Source of the DNA: Fennellomyces sp. T-0311
Taxonomy: Eukaryota > Mucoromycota > Mucoromycetes > Mucorales > Lichtheimiaceae
Direction of reading: 5' to 3'
Length of the DNA: 64,000 nucleotides
Assembly (NCBI GenBank): GCA_025266875.1
Contig: JALLLT010000006.1
Coordinates: 496,001 to 560,000 of the forward strand
Position 1 is the stretch's first letter. The number at the start of each line of letters is the position of its first letter. This document shows, one piece after another, positions 1-11,929 of the stretch. The position numbers and the translations under genes are program-made. The notes below the pieces were generated by a model. The model did no database searches. It saw nothing but the letters and a program-made list of their open reading frames with translations, and was not told where the DNA came from.

Positions 1-476
<476 letters not shown>

Positions 477-599
477 GGTTTTTGAGCGAGACAGGCGGTG
501 AAGGAAATCAGATAGCGACATTTTTTTTTTGGAGTTGTTTGCGGTTGTCAAAATTTGGGTGTGTGATGAGGGAAGAGAGCCTCGCATTTTGTCAGTGAC

Positions 600-2470
600 C
601 GCATCTTCTTTTGTATCACCGGAGTAGGAAGCCTGTTATCATATGCTATCCTCCTGGGAGCGCCGGATTGCCCGAATAAAATTCTCACTGGCTTGAAACC
701 AATCAGTCCCGTAGAAAGAAGCATCACCATGGCTTGCGTACAAAAGTATATCTCCCTCCTTTCATATCCAGAAAAAAGCGCCGTGGCGCCGATCGGGAAC
801 CGACCTCTCCCCCAAAAATTAGGGAATCTTTGTTCACGCTCTTTCTATTTCCTTTGACTAAAGACAATATCCAGAAAAAGCAAAAAACCTATTTTGTCAG
901 AATGTTGTCGGTCTCCAAGGTAATGGTCTGTGGTTTTTAGTAGCTATGGAAATCGATCAGAGCACGGTTCACCTTTGGTTACCCGAGTGATTTCCGGATG
1001 TTACCCTTGTCGATGTAGCTGACTGACAGCATGAAATGAAAAAACTGCATGATACTTTGAGGAAGTGCGGTTTTTCAGCCATGTATAAATAACAAATCAA
1101 GCATTTACTTGTAGTAGAGCCATTGCATTATTATTTTTCGATTTATTTATAGTACTTTTGTGACAACGCAAGCTTACTTTTTTTACATCTGTACGTATCT
1201 TGCTTATAAGCGTTGAGAAACGTAGGCCAAAGTCACAGCCTCAAATATTCAGGAATTGAAATTGTTCCAAAAGATTTCATGCATTAGCAGGTAGCAACAT
1301 ACATCTCTCACGATACATACCTAGTAGCAGAATCAATGGCGTGATGTCCCATTGCAGCATCTATGCATATACCAAATATGGGCATATCCATTACAATTTT
1401 TAACTAGCTGGTGAGAGTGGCGTACCCCGATGTAATGTTCTCACGCAGTGCGTTTGAAACCCAAGTGACAAAGACCGATGAATTTTTCTGTGCAACCAAC
1501 AAAAGTGTATCCATCCAATGCATTATAGATTTTGCAATCACACATTTATTTTGAATAGCATCTACTTTGATCATTTATGACCTTTTGGCACACCCACGTC
1601 TGACAAACGATGCTTTAAAGCGGGTATTGGGAGCCAACAAGTCAATTCTATCTCTGGAAAAGTAGACCCCGATGTGCAATGTGACAAATACTCGGGATCG
1701 GCAGGATTTTATGGGCTGGGTATTACAACTCTTTTTGATGCTAACTATTTGAGATACAAACACTGATCTAACGAGGAACTTATAGTAAGTATAAGTCATC
1801 CGCTTGCGTTGAGTACGTTCCTGCCCTTGTGTACACACGGCCTGTGGTCACTACAATTGAATGGTCGAAGCAAACACATGGCACAAATCTCAACCATGTA
1901 CTAGTCTTGGTTCGAGCAGCTATTCGTTTGCTGATGATATATACAAATGTAAAATATCGGCAAGCATGTGGAGAGACGTGCAAAGGTTAGGATTCCTTAA
2001 AATCCCAACGGAAATGAACTCTTCAGAAAACAAGGCGTTAATGTCATTTACAACCTTGATGATATTTTTGTTGGGTTTGCGCCGGCCGAAAATGTTGATA
2101 AAGTACTTTTCAAGCATGCACCAGCTTCTTTTTTCATCATCTCAACGGCCATGTGGACAGACGCTCACTGTGCCATCATAGTTGTTGCTGTCAAATGCAC
2201 AGCAGGTATAGATAGTCTGTGGTTGAAATCGATGATAAGTCACATAGCGAGCTGCTTGATGGAATGTACGGAGACTGCTAATGAGTTTTGATAGCGGATT
2301 TGTCGCAATGGCTGCAATATGTCAGTATCATTAATGTTGATGACATGTGCGTCAAAGCGATTTTTGTAGTTGGCCTCATCATCCAACGTGACGACAGCAT
2401 TTACCCGTTGTTAGTCCAAGTTCTGGCTTGTACGTTTTGTGTCAAGGCGTATAGGGAAGTTAAAGTTCTT
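600..2470. other. Gene-poor stretch without a supported gene
   Basis: No reading frame here joins into a recognisable protein. Between about 1920 and 2250 the minus strand has a fragment with coding character (a Cys-rich segment, then about 65 residues open) interrupted by a stop. It may be a decayed mobile-element gene, but no family could be named. The rest is AT-rich sequence. Confidence 0.4.
2463..2470. repeat. Left target-site duplication of the MITE
   Basis: AAGTTCTT, identical to 2998-3005 on the other side of the element. Confidence 0.85.
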
Positions 2471-2580
2471 GGGAATTACCTCGCGCGCCCCAATTTTCCA
2501 CCTCGCGCGCCCCATTTAGCCAGGCACTTTAGTATGTCTCTCTGTTTAAGATCTAGCCTTGCGCTCCCCAGTATTTTATG
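2471..2580 (+). repeat. Left terminal inverted repeat of the MITE
   Basis: 110 bp, matching the reverse complement of 2888-2997 until the sequences diverge just after a shared CAGTATTTTATG. Confidence 0.9.
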
Positions 2581-2887
2581 TATTTTACCAATTTGACTCG
2601 TGCACCTCAACCGGAATATGACTTAAGGATCTTGCACATTCAGTAGGTAATAAAGTATTTTAATCACTCAAGATATCGCATAAGTTCTGTTATACTTTTC
2701 TTTTTTAGAGTTAGTGACATATTGGGCATTTATAAGATGAGATAATTGCTAATTATTTGGTTGTACACTTAGTCAATTTCATAAAAGCACTGGTTAAAGA
2801 CCGTGCTCTCTCTATGGATATGCCGCCAAGCCGTTTTTCGATGTATTTTGACAGAATGAAGGATGCGCTAAGTCGACCAGTTAGATG

Positions 2888-2997
2888 CATAAAATACTGG
2901 GGCGCGCAAGGCTAGATTTCAAACACAGAGACATACTAAGATGCCTGGCTAAATGGGGCGCGCGAGGTGGAAAATTGGGGCGTGCGAGGTAATTCCC
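2888..2997 (-). repeat. Right terminal inverted repeat of the MITE
   Basis: Mirror of 2471-2580. The few mismatches include CG-to-CA changes and scattered transitions, suggesting an insertion that has aged somewhat. Confidence 0.9.
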
Positions 2998-3005
2998 AAG
3001 TTCTT
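2998..3005. repeat. Right target-site duplication of the MITE
   Basis: AAGTTCTT, the copy of the 8 bp at 2463-2470. Confidence 0.85.
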
Positions 3006-3789
3006 TGTGGCTGTGTGCCATGGTCGCCCTTAACTAGAAGATAGTTTATCGGAGGATTCATTGACAGTGCAGCAACTCTTCGCTTGTCCAGACAACGTTC
3101 ATGATGTATATCAACGAGACTCGAACGAGCATATACTTTGATACTGTTGGCTAATATAACACTGGATGAATTCGGATTAATAAGAATGGCATCGCTATGA
3201 ATTTCTGCCGCAAAGAGTGGCTGGAAGAGCCAATCTTGATTCAGAAAGTTCAGTTATTTCAATGTACCTGTTCACTAAAATTTGTGCCTGCGTGCGTGTC
3301 ATTGCTCTCACTTTTTTTAGCAGATATCTGTCTCATGAAAAACAGCATCTTCTTGAACTAGCCAACGTGTCTAGTTTCGAGCTAATTGACATTTGCAATC
3401 TTTCTGACGATCTGTCCTCTGGTTCTAAAGTCGTTGCTTTACAGTGAAAGTCTAAATATATCACACGCTCCAAGAGAAAGTTTGAAAAAGGAAGAAGCAG
3501 CACATGCAATGTCCATACTGAAACAAACCGGTACATTTCCTTGAATACTTCCAGTTTTGCGTTTTATTAGTACAAGATCTAACAGAATACCGCCAGATAC
3601 TGTGGACGTTGGGCTATGAGAAAAAGTGGCTGCACTGGCGCCTTGCACTGTGCCACTGTTTCTTGGTTGCGTGTGGTGCACCCCTCGAGCCAACTTTCAG
3701 GCGTTCGTGGAAACGATCAATGTCATTTTTTAAAGCAACTGAAAAAGGCTACTACCTCTGCGCCACGGTGATTTACATTCGTCATTTTC

Positions 3790-4440
3790 CATGCGGTCCA
3801 TGGACGATCTTTCCAAAGGCAAGCTCGCCCAGTACTTATTCACATTCATGAATGAGTTCAAGCCGAAATTCAAAAGTACAAAACCCGTTTCAGTGACACA
3901 GGAAAAAATAGGTTTCTTGAAAGCATACCAACAGATCAAGGGGTATTGTCTGCAATCCGTGCAGCTGCTACGATGTCCTCCCGTCAGCTCAATGCGCACA
4001 TTCCTTAGAATTGACAAGAATTATTCGAACGACCAAAGATCCTGGTGAATTCTGTCAAACGTACAGAAAACTGGCGACAACTTACTGCCGTTCGCTTAAT
4101 TGACTTAAATGGTGGGTTCAATCATTCATAAGCAGCATGATATTTCCGCATCACTCAACCATGGATCCTGCCCTCCACGATCATCCCGATCGTACAACAA
4201 ATGCTGTTGAATCCTTTCACAGAGGTCTCTACCGTAACGAGGAAAACTCCGGTCTAACCCTGGGGTTTTGCCACGCATTCAGTTTCATTGCTACTACAGA
4301 GAGCCCTCTGAAAAAAACTATCAATAGTATAGATTGCAGCCGTCTTACAACAGAGCCTCCCCGAAAAGGAGAATAAAAAGATACAACATTGAATACGTCA
4401 ACAATGGTCGTGCACACGATGTATCACGCGATCTAGTCGA
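3790..4440 (+). pseudogene. Decayed transposase-like fragment (possibly MULE type)
   Basis: Plus-strand frames in this stretch keep coding character but are broken by stops and frame changes. About 85 residues are open at 3791-4048. At 4137-4376 a second frame contains RTTNAVESFHRGLYR, which resembles the conserved (T/N)NAVE-x-xH segment near the C-terminus of Mutator-like transposases. A third frame just before 4440 reads as a basic tail (PKRRIKRYNIEYVNNGR). No intact gene can be assembled. It ends about 340 bp before ATG5. The MULE label rests on one short motif and is tentative. Confidence 0.35.
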
Positions 4441-4782
4441 CATTGTTCCTTAAAGGAGATGGGAGCACTTTTTTTTAGGTCAAACCTTAGTTATCACGAA
4501 GCTCTGCTATAAAGCCATCCATTGGTCAAAAAGGGCTTGATAATACTCGATAAGAAACCATAACAGAGCTGTTCACATCTGACCGATTGTAGTGACATTT
4601 ATACAATTGTTAATAGCGCCAAGTCCGGTTTATGCAGACATGAAAGCGTTTAATCGACGCAAAAACATGTCGATATTCAAAAGTGTCAACAACACTATAA
4701 CAATGAAACTTTATTTGCAAGAGTAAGGGCTTTTGCCATATCAAAACTCTCAAGATGGCCACACACACGCTGGATTTCAATA

Positions 4783-5792
4783 ATGTCTGTCGTTGACGAA
4801 AACGTATCGAAAAGTATATGGATTGGCAAACTCCCCATCCAAATAAATCTCGATCCAAGCGAATCCAATGGCTTGACTGAACCCATTTTTGTACATTAAG
4901 CAAATGCTTTTTCGCCAAGGGAAACAAGTAACATTTGAAATTTTTTAGATGGAAGCAGCGCGATGTTCGTACCTCCCATTACTTACTGAGCAACTGGAGC
5001 CTATTTATAAAGAACTCGACATAGAAACCAACATTGGTAACATTTGGTATGATTTTGATGGCGAGCCGTTGAAATGGTAAAAGAAAGCCCGTTCGTTTGT
5101 TGTGTACTCCAGAAAACTCACCTTTAAAAGGCATTATCCTATTGGCTTACTCTATGATCTATCTGGCTGTGCAGACCGACCATGGCGGATCACTATTCAC
5201 TTTCGCGACTTTCCTGATGAACTTTTAAAGTCGCCGTCAGTAGAGGCTGCGCAAGACATGTTCATGTCGATGGTGAAGCAGGTAAATTTGCTCCATAAGC
5301 AAAGGCAAGCACCTGGTAACCCGCACTTTTTAATAGGCAGATTTCCTACGACATGGAACGACGAAACGAGTTATGAATTTATCGAAAAAGGATCAATCTC
5401 AACTTTGGCAATCGCTGTCTCTAGACCAATATGATGCTTATTGGAGCGTCAATCAACACCTAGTGGAGAATTCCGATAGCCTCCGTTTCGTCCCTCTTCG
5501 TATTTATCTGCCGGATCGATGTCCGGTGATCCAAGAAGTTGTGTCATTCACGCATGACGGTAAGCGGCATCCGGTTACACTCTCATAATATCTCATGACC
5601 ACCCCAGGCAACCCGAGATTACTAGGCGATGTACTCGGCGATATTCTGCCCGACTTGTTTCCTTCAGGTATCGCAGCAGTTCCCATCACGCATGGTATAC
5701 GGCTGCCTCTGGATACGCCGATCGGCTGGGCATCGCAAAACCTGTCATTCGCCGACAACTTTCTCCACGTGGTCATTTCCAAAGGACCTTAA
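4783..5792 (+). CDS. ATG5: Autophagy protein Atg5
   Basis: Atg5 is conjugated to Atg12 and, with Atg16, helps attach Atg8 to phosphatidylethanolamine on the phagophore. Five exons (4783-4890, 4949-5076, 5131-5281, 5337-5559, 5608-5792) give 264 residues, normal for the family. Recognisable blocks in order are IWIGKLPIQI near the N-terminus, SYLPLLTEQLEPIY, PLKWHYPIGLLYDL, PWRITIHFRDFP, MVKQADFLRHGTTK, KKDQSQLWQSL, RFVPLRIYLPD and, at the C-terminus, GWASQNLSFADNFLHV. Lys128 in MVKQADF lines up with the Atg12 acceptor lysine of other Atg5 proteins. Every exon phase closes and the stop falls at the expected end. The start is the first ATG in frame before the conserved IW motif. The gene is convergent with the Pumilio gene. 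Confidence 0.95.
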
Positions 5793-6154
5793 TAAATAAA
5801 AAGAAAGGCACGGATTGTACAAAGAATAAGGTTTTTATGGATATACAGAAAAAAAGTATGTATAACTGGGGAAAAGGGTCTACACATTCACAAAAGAGAA
5901 AGAGAAGAGAGAAAAAAAAAGGATGCATGTACATCGAGACCATTATCAAATGATAAGTGGTACTCAGGATTATAACAACGGTCGGACTCTTGTACAGTTG
6001 GATCCTTAAAGCAAGGATTTGCCGATCTAAAAAGAAAAAAAAGGGGGGAAAGTGATATACGGAAGGTGCGTGTTGAAAAAAATATGAAGTCGAGACTTGT
6101 ACAGTTCGAATAGGCTCGTTTCCCTATTCGCGTATTTTCCTTTTTTTTACATGG
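5793..6154. other. Convergent 3' intergenic region
   Basis: This is shared 3' flank of two converging genes (ATG5 ending at 5792 and the PUF gene ending at 6155). It is A/T-rich, with an AATAAATAAA stretch at about 5791-5800 that could serve as the ATG5 polyadenylation signal. No gene is visible. Confidence 0.5.
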
Positions 6155-9048
6155 CTACAGCTCCACAGCCGTAGCGAGCGCCTTACCCTCATCTGCACCC
6201 TCGTCCTGACACTGGTCAAATTCATGATGGTCAATGTTGGCTAGCTGAAATAGGCTCTCGACCTCTGCCAATAAAGTTAGCCGGATGCGTGATAATCAAT
6301 CCACCCAGCACTTACTCAGCAGCAGATGACGCCCATAGGTGAATCGCTTGAGAGATTGAAGATGGGGTTTGATTTTGGTGATCAAGAGCACGCGCTGCTC
6401 CTCTTCCACAACATCCAGCATTTTTTGTACAACATAATTGGCGTACTGATCCTTCATCATGGTCACCAAGGGGCATGAACTATCAATAAGGTTTAATCAT
6501 CACACAAACTCTTTACCACACCATGTAATACTTTACCCATCAGGTCTGGTCTGCAGCACTTCCTCGATCAGGTCTTGGCGTTCAAGCTTGGACCCATAAT
6601 CGACGCACTTTTCCACAACGTTACTGGCAAACTTGTGCTTGCTCAGTTGGAGGACTTGACCACGGATCTTGTCAATAATAACAGATTTATCGGCAGGGCG
6701 ACCGCGTTCAAGAACATGTTGGATCACCTAAACAATCAGTTGGTCAGTTTACGTATATGCAAATGTATAAGAGAATCTACTTACGTAGTTTCCATATTGA
6801 TCTTGGACAAGTTGTTGGGTGCATCGATGGAGCTCGTCAAGCAAGGGGTCCGTTTGGAATTCTGTACAGTGCTCGAACATGCGTTGGATCACCCTGCATC
6901 CGTAAGGATGTGTTGCAAGGTTATACACTTGATCATGGAACGCGTCGATAATAAATTGGATATGCTTGGCCGGCACACGTTCAATAGCCTTTTGAATGAC
7001 ATGGTTGCCATTTTGGTCCTTTATACATTTGAGCACGCAGCCATCGAGCTCACCGACTAATCGAGCCTGCTGATCCGTCAAGACGTGTTCCAAAGCCTTT
7101 TGCACCACGCGACATCCGTACATTTGCAAAGAGAGCGAGACAATATGACCCTCCATTTGCTTGGCAAGAATTGTCTTCTGAGCTTGATTGCCATGTTCAA
7201 AGAACTTTTGCAAGACATAGTTGCCAAACACATCCGTCATCAATTGAAGTGCATTCGGCAAAACCTCTTCAAACACCATCTGCTTCTCCTCGCTATTGGC
7301 CGTTTCCAGTTTTTGCTGAATGAAGCGAGATCCGTGTTGATCACCGCTGAACTCGACAATATGATCGGTGATATCCTGTATCATATACGCGTTTAACAAT
7401 CGCTTGGGCTGTTTGGTATAACCGTTCACTTACCTTGAGTTCGTACTTTTTGCTTTTCGAGTTCCTGAACTCTGTCAGCAGTCGGCTTTGAATACTCAAT
7501 GCGAGATCCTGCGTTGCTCGAGGTGATCGCATAGTAGTGGTTTCTTGCAGTCCTCGTAATCGGCTTAGATTAGGGGAATCCAAGTTTTGTGCCACGTGCT
7601 GCTGGAGTAGCAGTTGTTGTTGCCGCGCCAAGAGCTGATGCTGGTGTTGCTGTTGCTGCATGAGGAGTTGCTGCTGCTGTTGCTGTTGGATCTGCTGGAG
7701 TGCCCGCAGCTTTTGGTCACTGACATTGTGATCCATCACGCCAAATCCGCCCGTGCCTGCTGTACGTGTTCATAAAACCATGAATGACTCTTACTGCCCG
7801 AGAAACTTACCATAAACATCATCGTAGGGTCTGTGGGTACCATAACGGTTCAGCAAACCATCCGAGCTATCTTCATGGAAATGTTCGCCAGAAAGATCGA
7901 GATTGGAAGGAAGAAAAGGACCTTGAGCAGATTGAGGTGGAGCATTCATGTCATAATAAGGGCTCTCCGCTTGTTGCTGCTGCATTTGAATTGCTTGCCA
8001 GTACTGAGCTTGATTCGGCACACCATACACATCCTGATGAAGGTGGCATTAGCCTCGAGCCACCATTAACATTGTATAAATTACCTCATCGTTCAAAACC
8101 ATGGTGCTGAGTTGACTGACCATGGACTCGGTCGGATCCAGATTGTATCGAGAGCCATAGATATCCACATCATTGGGTCCTGGAGGCGTGGAGTTGGCTC
8201 GCGGTGGGAGCGTGTTGATAAACTTGTTTATGACGGGAGGAGATATGGCCCTGTGGAGCCGTTGCTGGCCCAACTTGTGTTCATCCATGGACATCTGGAG
8301 CACCGAAGACAGCTGAGATTCATCTTGGCTACGGTACGCATGGTCATAGCTGTGTTGGTCACGGGATTCATGGCCTTGCCGCGTTCTTTGGATTCCATAA
8401 AAGGGAGAAGAAGTTCTTGAATAATCCTAATAGAAAGAAGAACATTAGATTCGGCAGTTGTTACGTGGCAATAAAGCACTTACCTTTTGGACTACGTCAG
8501 CATGATTCTTTTGTCGCGGAGGAGCTCCGTTTGGTATCTGTTCAAATCCCATGGATTGATTATGCGTACGTGAATAGCCTATACACGAGTGAGAAATTTT
8601 GTCAAACAGGCCAATGGATCCAACTTTTTTACCCGGGCTATTTGTATTTTCCCACAACTGCCATGCTCTACTGGGATGGTCAGAGACGCGGGTCTTCTCC
8701 GGATCATTTTGCAAGAGTTCATTCGGCGGCGCGCTACTGGATCGATCTTGAAATAACCCGGAAGCACCACTCCCTTCAAACAGATCATAGTCCACCTTGC
8801 CGTGCAATAGAGCAGCAAGCTACAAAGTTTTTTTGTATCCACGTAAGTATAACAGAGCCATATCCTTTCCACTTTATCGATAATGTTTTCGGTTCACAGC
8901 AGTAGTCCAGAACGTTCTACTGTATCCAAACCGTTGTTGTTGTTGTTGTTTTCTTTACCTGACCCTGAGGAGCATTCTTCGCCCTAGGCTGATGTAGGTC
9001 CGGATTGCGAACCATTGAACGATGATCGTCCAACAATCGTGGCATCAT
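6155..9048 (-). CDS. Pumilio/PUF-family RNA-binding protein
   Basis: A cytoplasmic post-transcriptional regulator that binds UGUA-type elements in mRNA 3' UTRs. Nine exons (9048-8959, 8819-8484, 8426-8085, 8033-7811, 7759-7434, 7375-6785, 6727-6537, 6479-6316, 6264-6155) sum to 790 residues. The first 430 or so are low complexity, with Gln runs around a QQQQQQQ segment encoded near 7670. The C-terminal PUF domain holds the expected alpha-helical repeats; RNA-contact triplets seen include GSRFIQQ, GNYVLQK, GCRVVQK, GNHVIQK, GCRVIQR, GNYVIQ, ASNVVEK and ANYVVQK. A short acidic tail follows. The order of the recognition motifs matches Pumilio/Puf3-type proteins. The start is the first Met after an in-frame stop; a further upstream exon cannot be excluded. 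Confidence 0.93.
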
Positions 9049-9449
9049 TTTTCGGTCGTATGGTAGCCCCAAAAGTGTGTGTTGTCAAAACACCACCCTG
9101 ATGCAATTGGTAAAAAGATGTGGGTTAGAACCCTGAACAAGGTTGGTATGGTGATGTCCGAAACCAGTAGCTAGCTTCGAATCACCGCTAAGCGAATCCA
9201 TTGGTTGGTGCTATCAATGGTGAAATGAAATCTAGATTTTCTTTTGCACCTTGTACTATTCTTACAAAGCCTTGTTATGTGATATATCTATCAAAAGTAG
9301 CAAGAGATGGCTGGTGCCTTTGTACTATTGCACACAGAGTTTTCTTATTCGTTACAGCATGCAGGCGTATACACTTGACAAAATACATGAATGGTAAACT
9401 CTAATTTTATATAATGACGGACATTGAGCCGATAACAGTACAGTTTACA

Positions 9450-10796
9450 TCAGTTGCGAGCTGCGCAATGCTGCCTTTTCCGAAGCTGTGCTGTAATATC
9501 TTGGCCAAGCAACTTGTGGACGGGATACATCGGATGAGCATTGTCTAAGTACGCAATAAGTTAGTCGTAGATTGCTCGGGAGAAAATGCTTTACATACTC
9601 ATCCAAAAGTATCTATGCACACGGTAACCAGTTACCAATGAGAAAACATGCGTTGCCAAGAAAAAAAATAAACAGTAAACTCACTCGTACTGTGGGTATT
9701 CGCACATCTTCTGATCACACGAGTTTTCGATATCCTTGAAACCGAATTCCTTGTAGTGGTTCAAATAGTAATCAAAGTACTTGTGTGCATCAAAGTGAAC
9801 CAGCGTTGCTTCTGGGTTCTCGGCACTATACTTTGCCACACGGGCAAGAAGCAAGTCATTGAATGAATTGATTAGTTTGCGAAGTCTGACAGCATCATCG
9901 CGACCAACAGGCGCTCGGTCCATCGGAGGCACGTTATTGATCAGGAAAAAGCGCATATGATTCTCTTTGTGTAGTGAGTTCTACAATATTTTCGGTGAGA
10001 AAAAAAATCAGTCTCATACCGAGTCTTTACCAGGTGACGAAAGTACGCATCGAGGATCTTGTTGAATAATATACCCAGTCGAAGCTAGACGGACCCTTTA
10101 ATCAGCAAGTGCGTAGCTTCCCAAAAGCCTTTCTTTTTTACATTGCTCTTGATTTCCGAAGCTGCTCGTGTAACATCATTGATCCCAAACCATAGCACTG
10201 CGAGAGTTGTGTCTGGATCCCATGGCGGGACGACTTTGTCAATATACTTTTTCCATAAATCCACTTGCTGTCCAAAGTCCTTGATAAAGTCGTATGTAGG
10301 TGCAACAAGCGTTCTATTCACTGTAGCTCCTCCATATGCCAAATCCCACAATTTTGGATGACAGTCTTGCGGGAGACCCTGGTAACAGTTTGTAAGATAT
10401 TGGATCCAATTGGGACCATGAGCAGTTGTCTAAAGCGTGCATATAACGTTAACTCGACCTGTTGCATTAAATATCGAGTTTTTTTTTCATATACCCCATT
10501 GACTTGAATAGGTCCATTTAAGGCCGAGTCTGGTGATTCAAAGTTGTTCCATGTCCATACAGATCCGGCTGGTCCCATGAGATTCGTGTACGAATCACCA
10601 AAAGCAAAGCTAAACGTTTTCGTTACTTTTCATTGTTGCCAGAGAAACCAAGGAAACAAAATTACACAGTGTCTGTTGTCTCCCAGCAAAATTGTTTCTC
10701 GCCCGTAAACACCTTGATCAAATTCAAGTTTAAAACAGATGCTGAAGCTGAACTGCTCGCAAGTGCGAGAGCAAGTGTGATATTGGCGAGTCTCAT
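9450..10796 (-). CDS. Secreted GDSL/SGNH-hydrolase (CE16-like acetylesterase)
   Basis: A putative extracellular esterase of the SGNH superfamily, close in layout to fungal carbohydrate esterase family 16. Seven exons (10796-10711, 10609-10495, 10429-10142, 10084-10031, 9980-9685, 9612-9599, 9544-9450) give 315 residues with all phases closing. Residues 1-20 form a signal peptide (LALALASSSASA). Block I is FAFGDSYTN with nucleophile Ser35; the Gly block is AYGGATVN; block III is WFGINDV with Asn151; block V is NNAHPMYPVHK with His288. Exon 6 is only 14 nt. The Asp normally three residues before the catalytic His reads as Asn285. An in-frame TAG at about 10088 lies inside a 57-bp intron (10085-10141), so the gene is not broken. 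Intron 1 uses a weak GTTTAC donor and is the least certain junction. Confidence 0.88.
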
Positions 10797-11241
10797 ACAA
10801 GTCAAAGAGTAAAGGAAAGAGTGACAATGTCCGAGCAAGTTTACACGCCGTTTTTATATATTTCTCCTTGATCATCTGCAAGGAGTTGACTGCGGGTCGC
10901 GTGCACAATTTCCTTCAAAATCAACAGCAGGATGCAGGAACAAATGCGCATTTCAAAGATCGCCCGTTACACAGTCAGCCTATAGATACAGTTTTCATTG
11001 ATCAACGGGATTGAGTGTATTATATGTATCGAGACATGCAGTGATATATCCTTTGGATACATGTGGCTTGAAAGATAAAGACGGGTCAATTCCTTGTAAC
11101 CCTCGATCGTGTTCCTCAATCTGCTATGGAGTTTGAATCGTTGTGCAGAATTTAAAGTGGATGCAGGTGCGAATTATAAAGTATGATGAGTTGATGGAAT
11201 GAAAAGACAGATTCTGGAAAAACGTTTGCAGAGTTTGAGCA
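10797..11241. other. Intergenic region upstream of the esterase
   Basis: Promoter side of the minus-strand esterase and 3' flank of the next minus-strand gene. No supported reading frame or RNA gene was seen. Confidence 0.5.
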
Positions 11242-11929
11242 CTAGTCGGCAAATCTGACTCGTTTCTTCGCCTTGTTGTTTGGTTGCTTAGCCGGTTTTT
11301 CTTCTTTTTGAGATTCTTTGTTCTTTCGCTTCTTGGATACCGCCTGCTTTGCCTTTTCCTACATGACATACCGTCAATTCAAAAGCTCTTTCCGTCTTCC
11401 ATCGCCAGCCGCATACCAGCTTTGCTTTCTTTTCGTCCTTTTGCTTTTCCTTCTTATCCTCCTTCTCCTTCAATTTTTGCTCGATCGCGTTCTGTATTGT
11501 GCGCAATAAGTTTACATACACTTGATTCAAATAACACACCACTTACCCGTCGTGCTAACTTGTCAGCTTGTCGCTTTTCTTCCTTCTCTGATGCCTTGCT
11601 AACCATATCCAGCATGAAGCCCTTTGTAACAGCGACCGTAAGCAATTTTTTAAAGATTGAATTGCTCTCACGTACCATATTTGCAAACTTTGGATTGTCC
11701 AGCTCAGACTTTCCCTTGACGCGCTTGTTCTTGCTTTCCTTTTTCTTGTTCTTCTTTTTATGGACCTTCTTCGTTACGATGACTGGTGGCAGCTTCTCGG
11801 GTTTGGCAATGTTGGCACCTTCAGCACTTCCCTTGGATTTCTTGATTCACGGTAATGTTAAATACCAGAATCGAACGTTTCCATTATAAATGAATCCAGT
11901 ACCTTTGCAGCTGCCTTTGATTTCGCCAT
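11242..11929 (-). CDS. Small lysine-rich, nucleolar-type protein
   Basis: Five exons (11929-11903, 11840-11676, 11621-11547, 11491-11417, 11358-11242) encode 152 residues, and all junctions have GT-AG ends with closing phases. The protein is extremely basic, with poly-Lys stretches at about residues 28-45, a predicted coiled coil from about 65 to 115 (alternating KEKEDKKEKQKDEKK), and the C-terminal ending KKRVRFAD. The middle carries SELDNPKFANM. This composition resembles small ribosome-biogenesis factors such as Loc1, whose yeast member also ends in a basic KKVSFA-like tail, but no conserved domain could be confirmed. It may equally be another nucleolar or chromatin protein. The start is the first ATG of the short first exon (MAKSKAAAK). 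Confidence 0.75.

Larger units (their letters stand above)
2471..2997. mobile_element. MITE-like non-autonomous DNA transposon with 110-bp TIRs and an 8-bp TSD
   Basis: The element is 527 bp. Its left arm (2471-2580) and right arm (2888-2997) are reverse complements with about seven mismatches in 110 bp. Both ends begin GGGAATTACCTCGC when read inward. The direct repeat AAGTTCTT sits immediately outside both ends (2463-2470 and 2998-3005). Each arm carries two copies of a CCTCGCGCGCCCCA-like subrepeat, a GC-rich motif in AT-rich surroundings. The 307-bp interior has no open frame, so it must have been moved by a transposase made elsewhere. An 8-bp duplication is usual for hAT and P-like elements, but superfamily assignment is inference. 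Confidence 0.9.

Noticed and set aside
6575..8905. Several plus-strand ORFs of 100-160 codons across the PUF gene
   Set aside because: They are antisense shadows of the minus-strand Pumilio exons and show no domain.
8934..8952. GTT trinucleotide run
   Set aside because: A short microsatellite inside the first PUF intron; no functional meaning can be supported.
10085..10141. In-frame TAG in the esterase, suggesting a pseudogene
   Set aside because: The stop lies inside a 57-bp GT-AG intron; splicing it out restores a continuous SGNH protein with closing phases.
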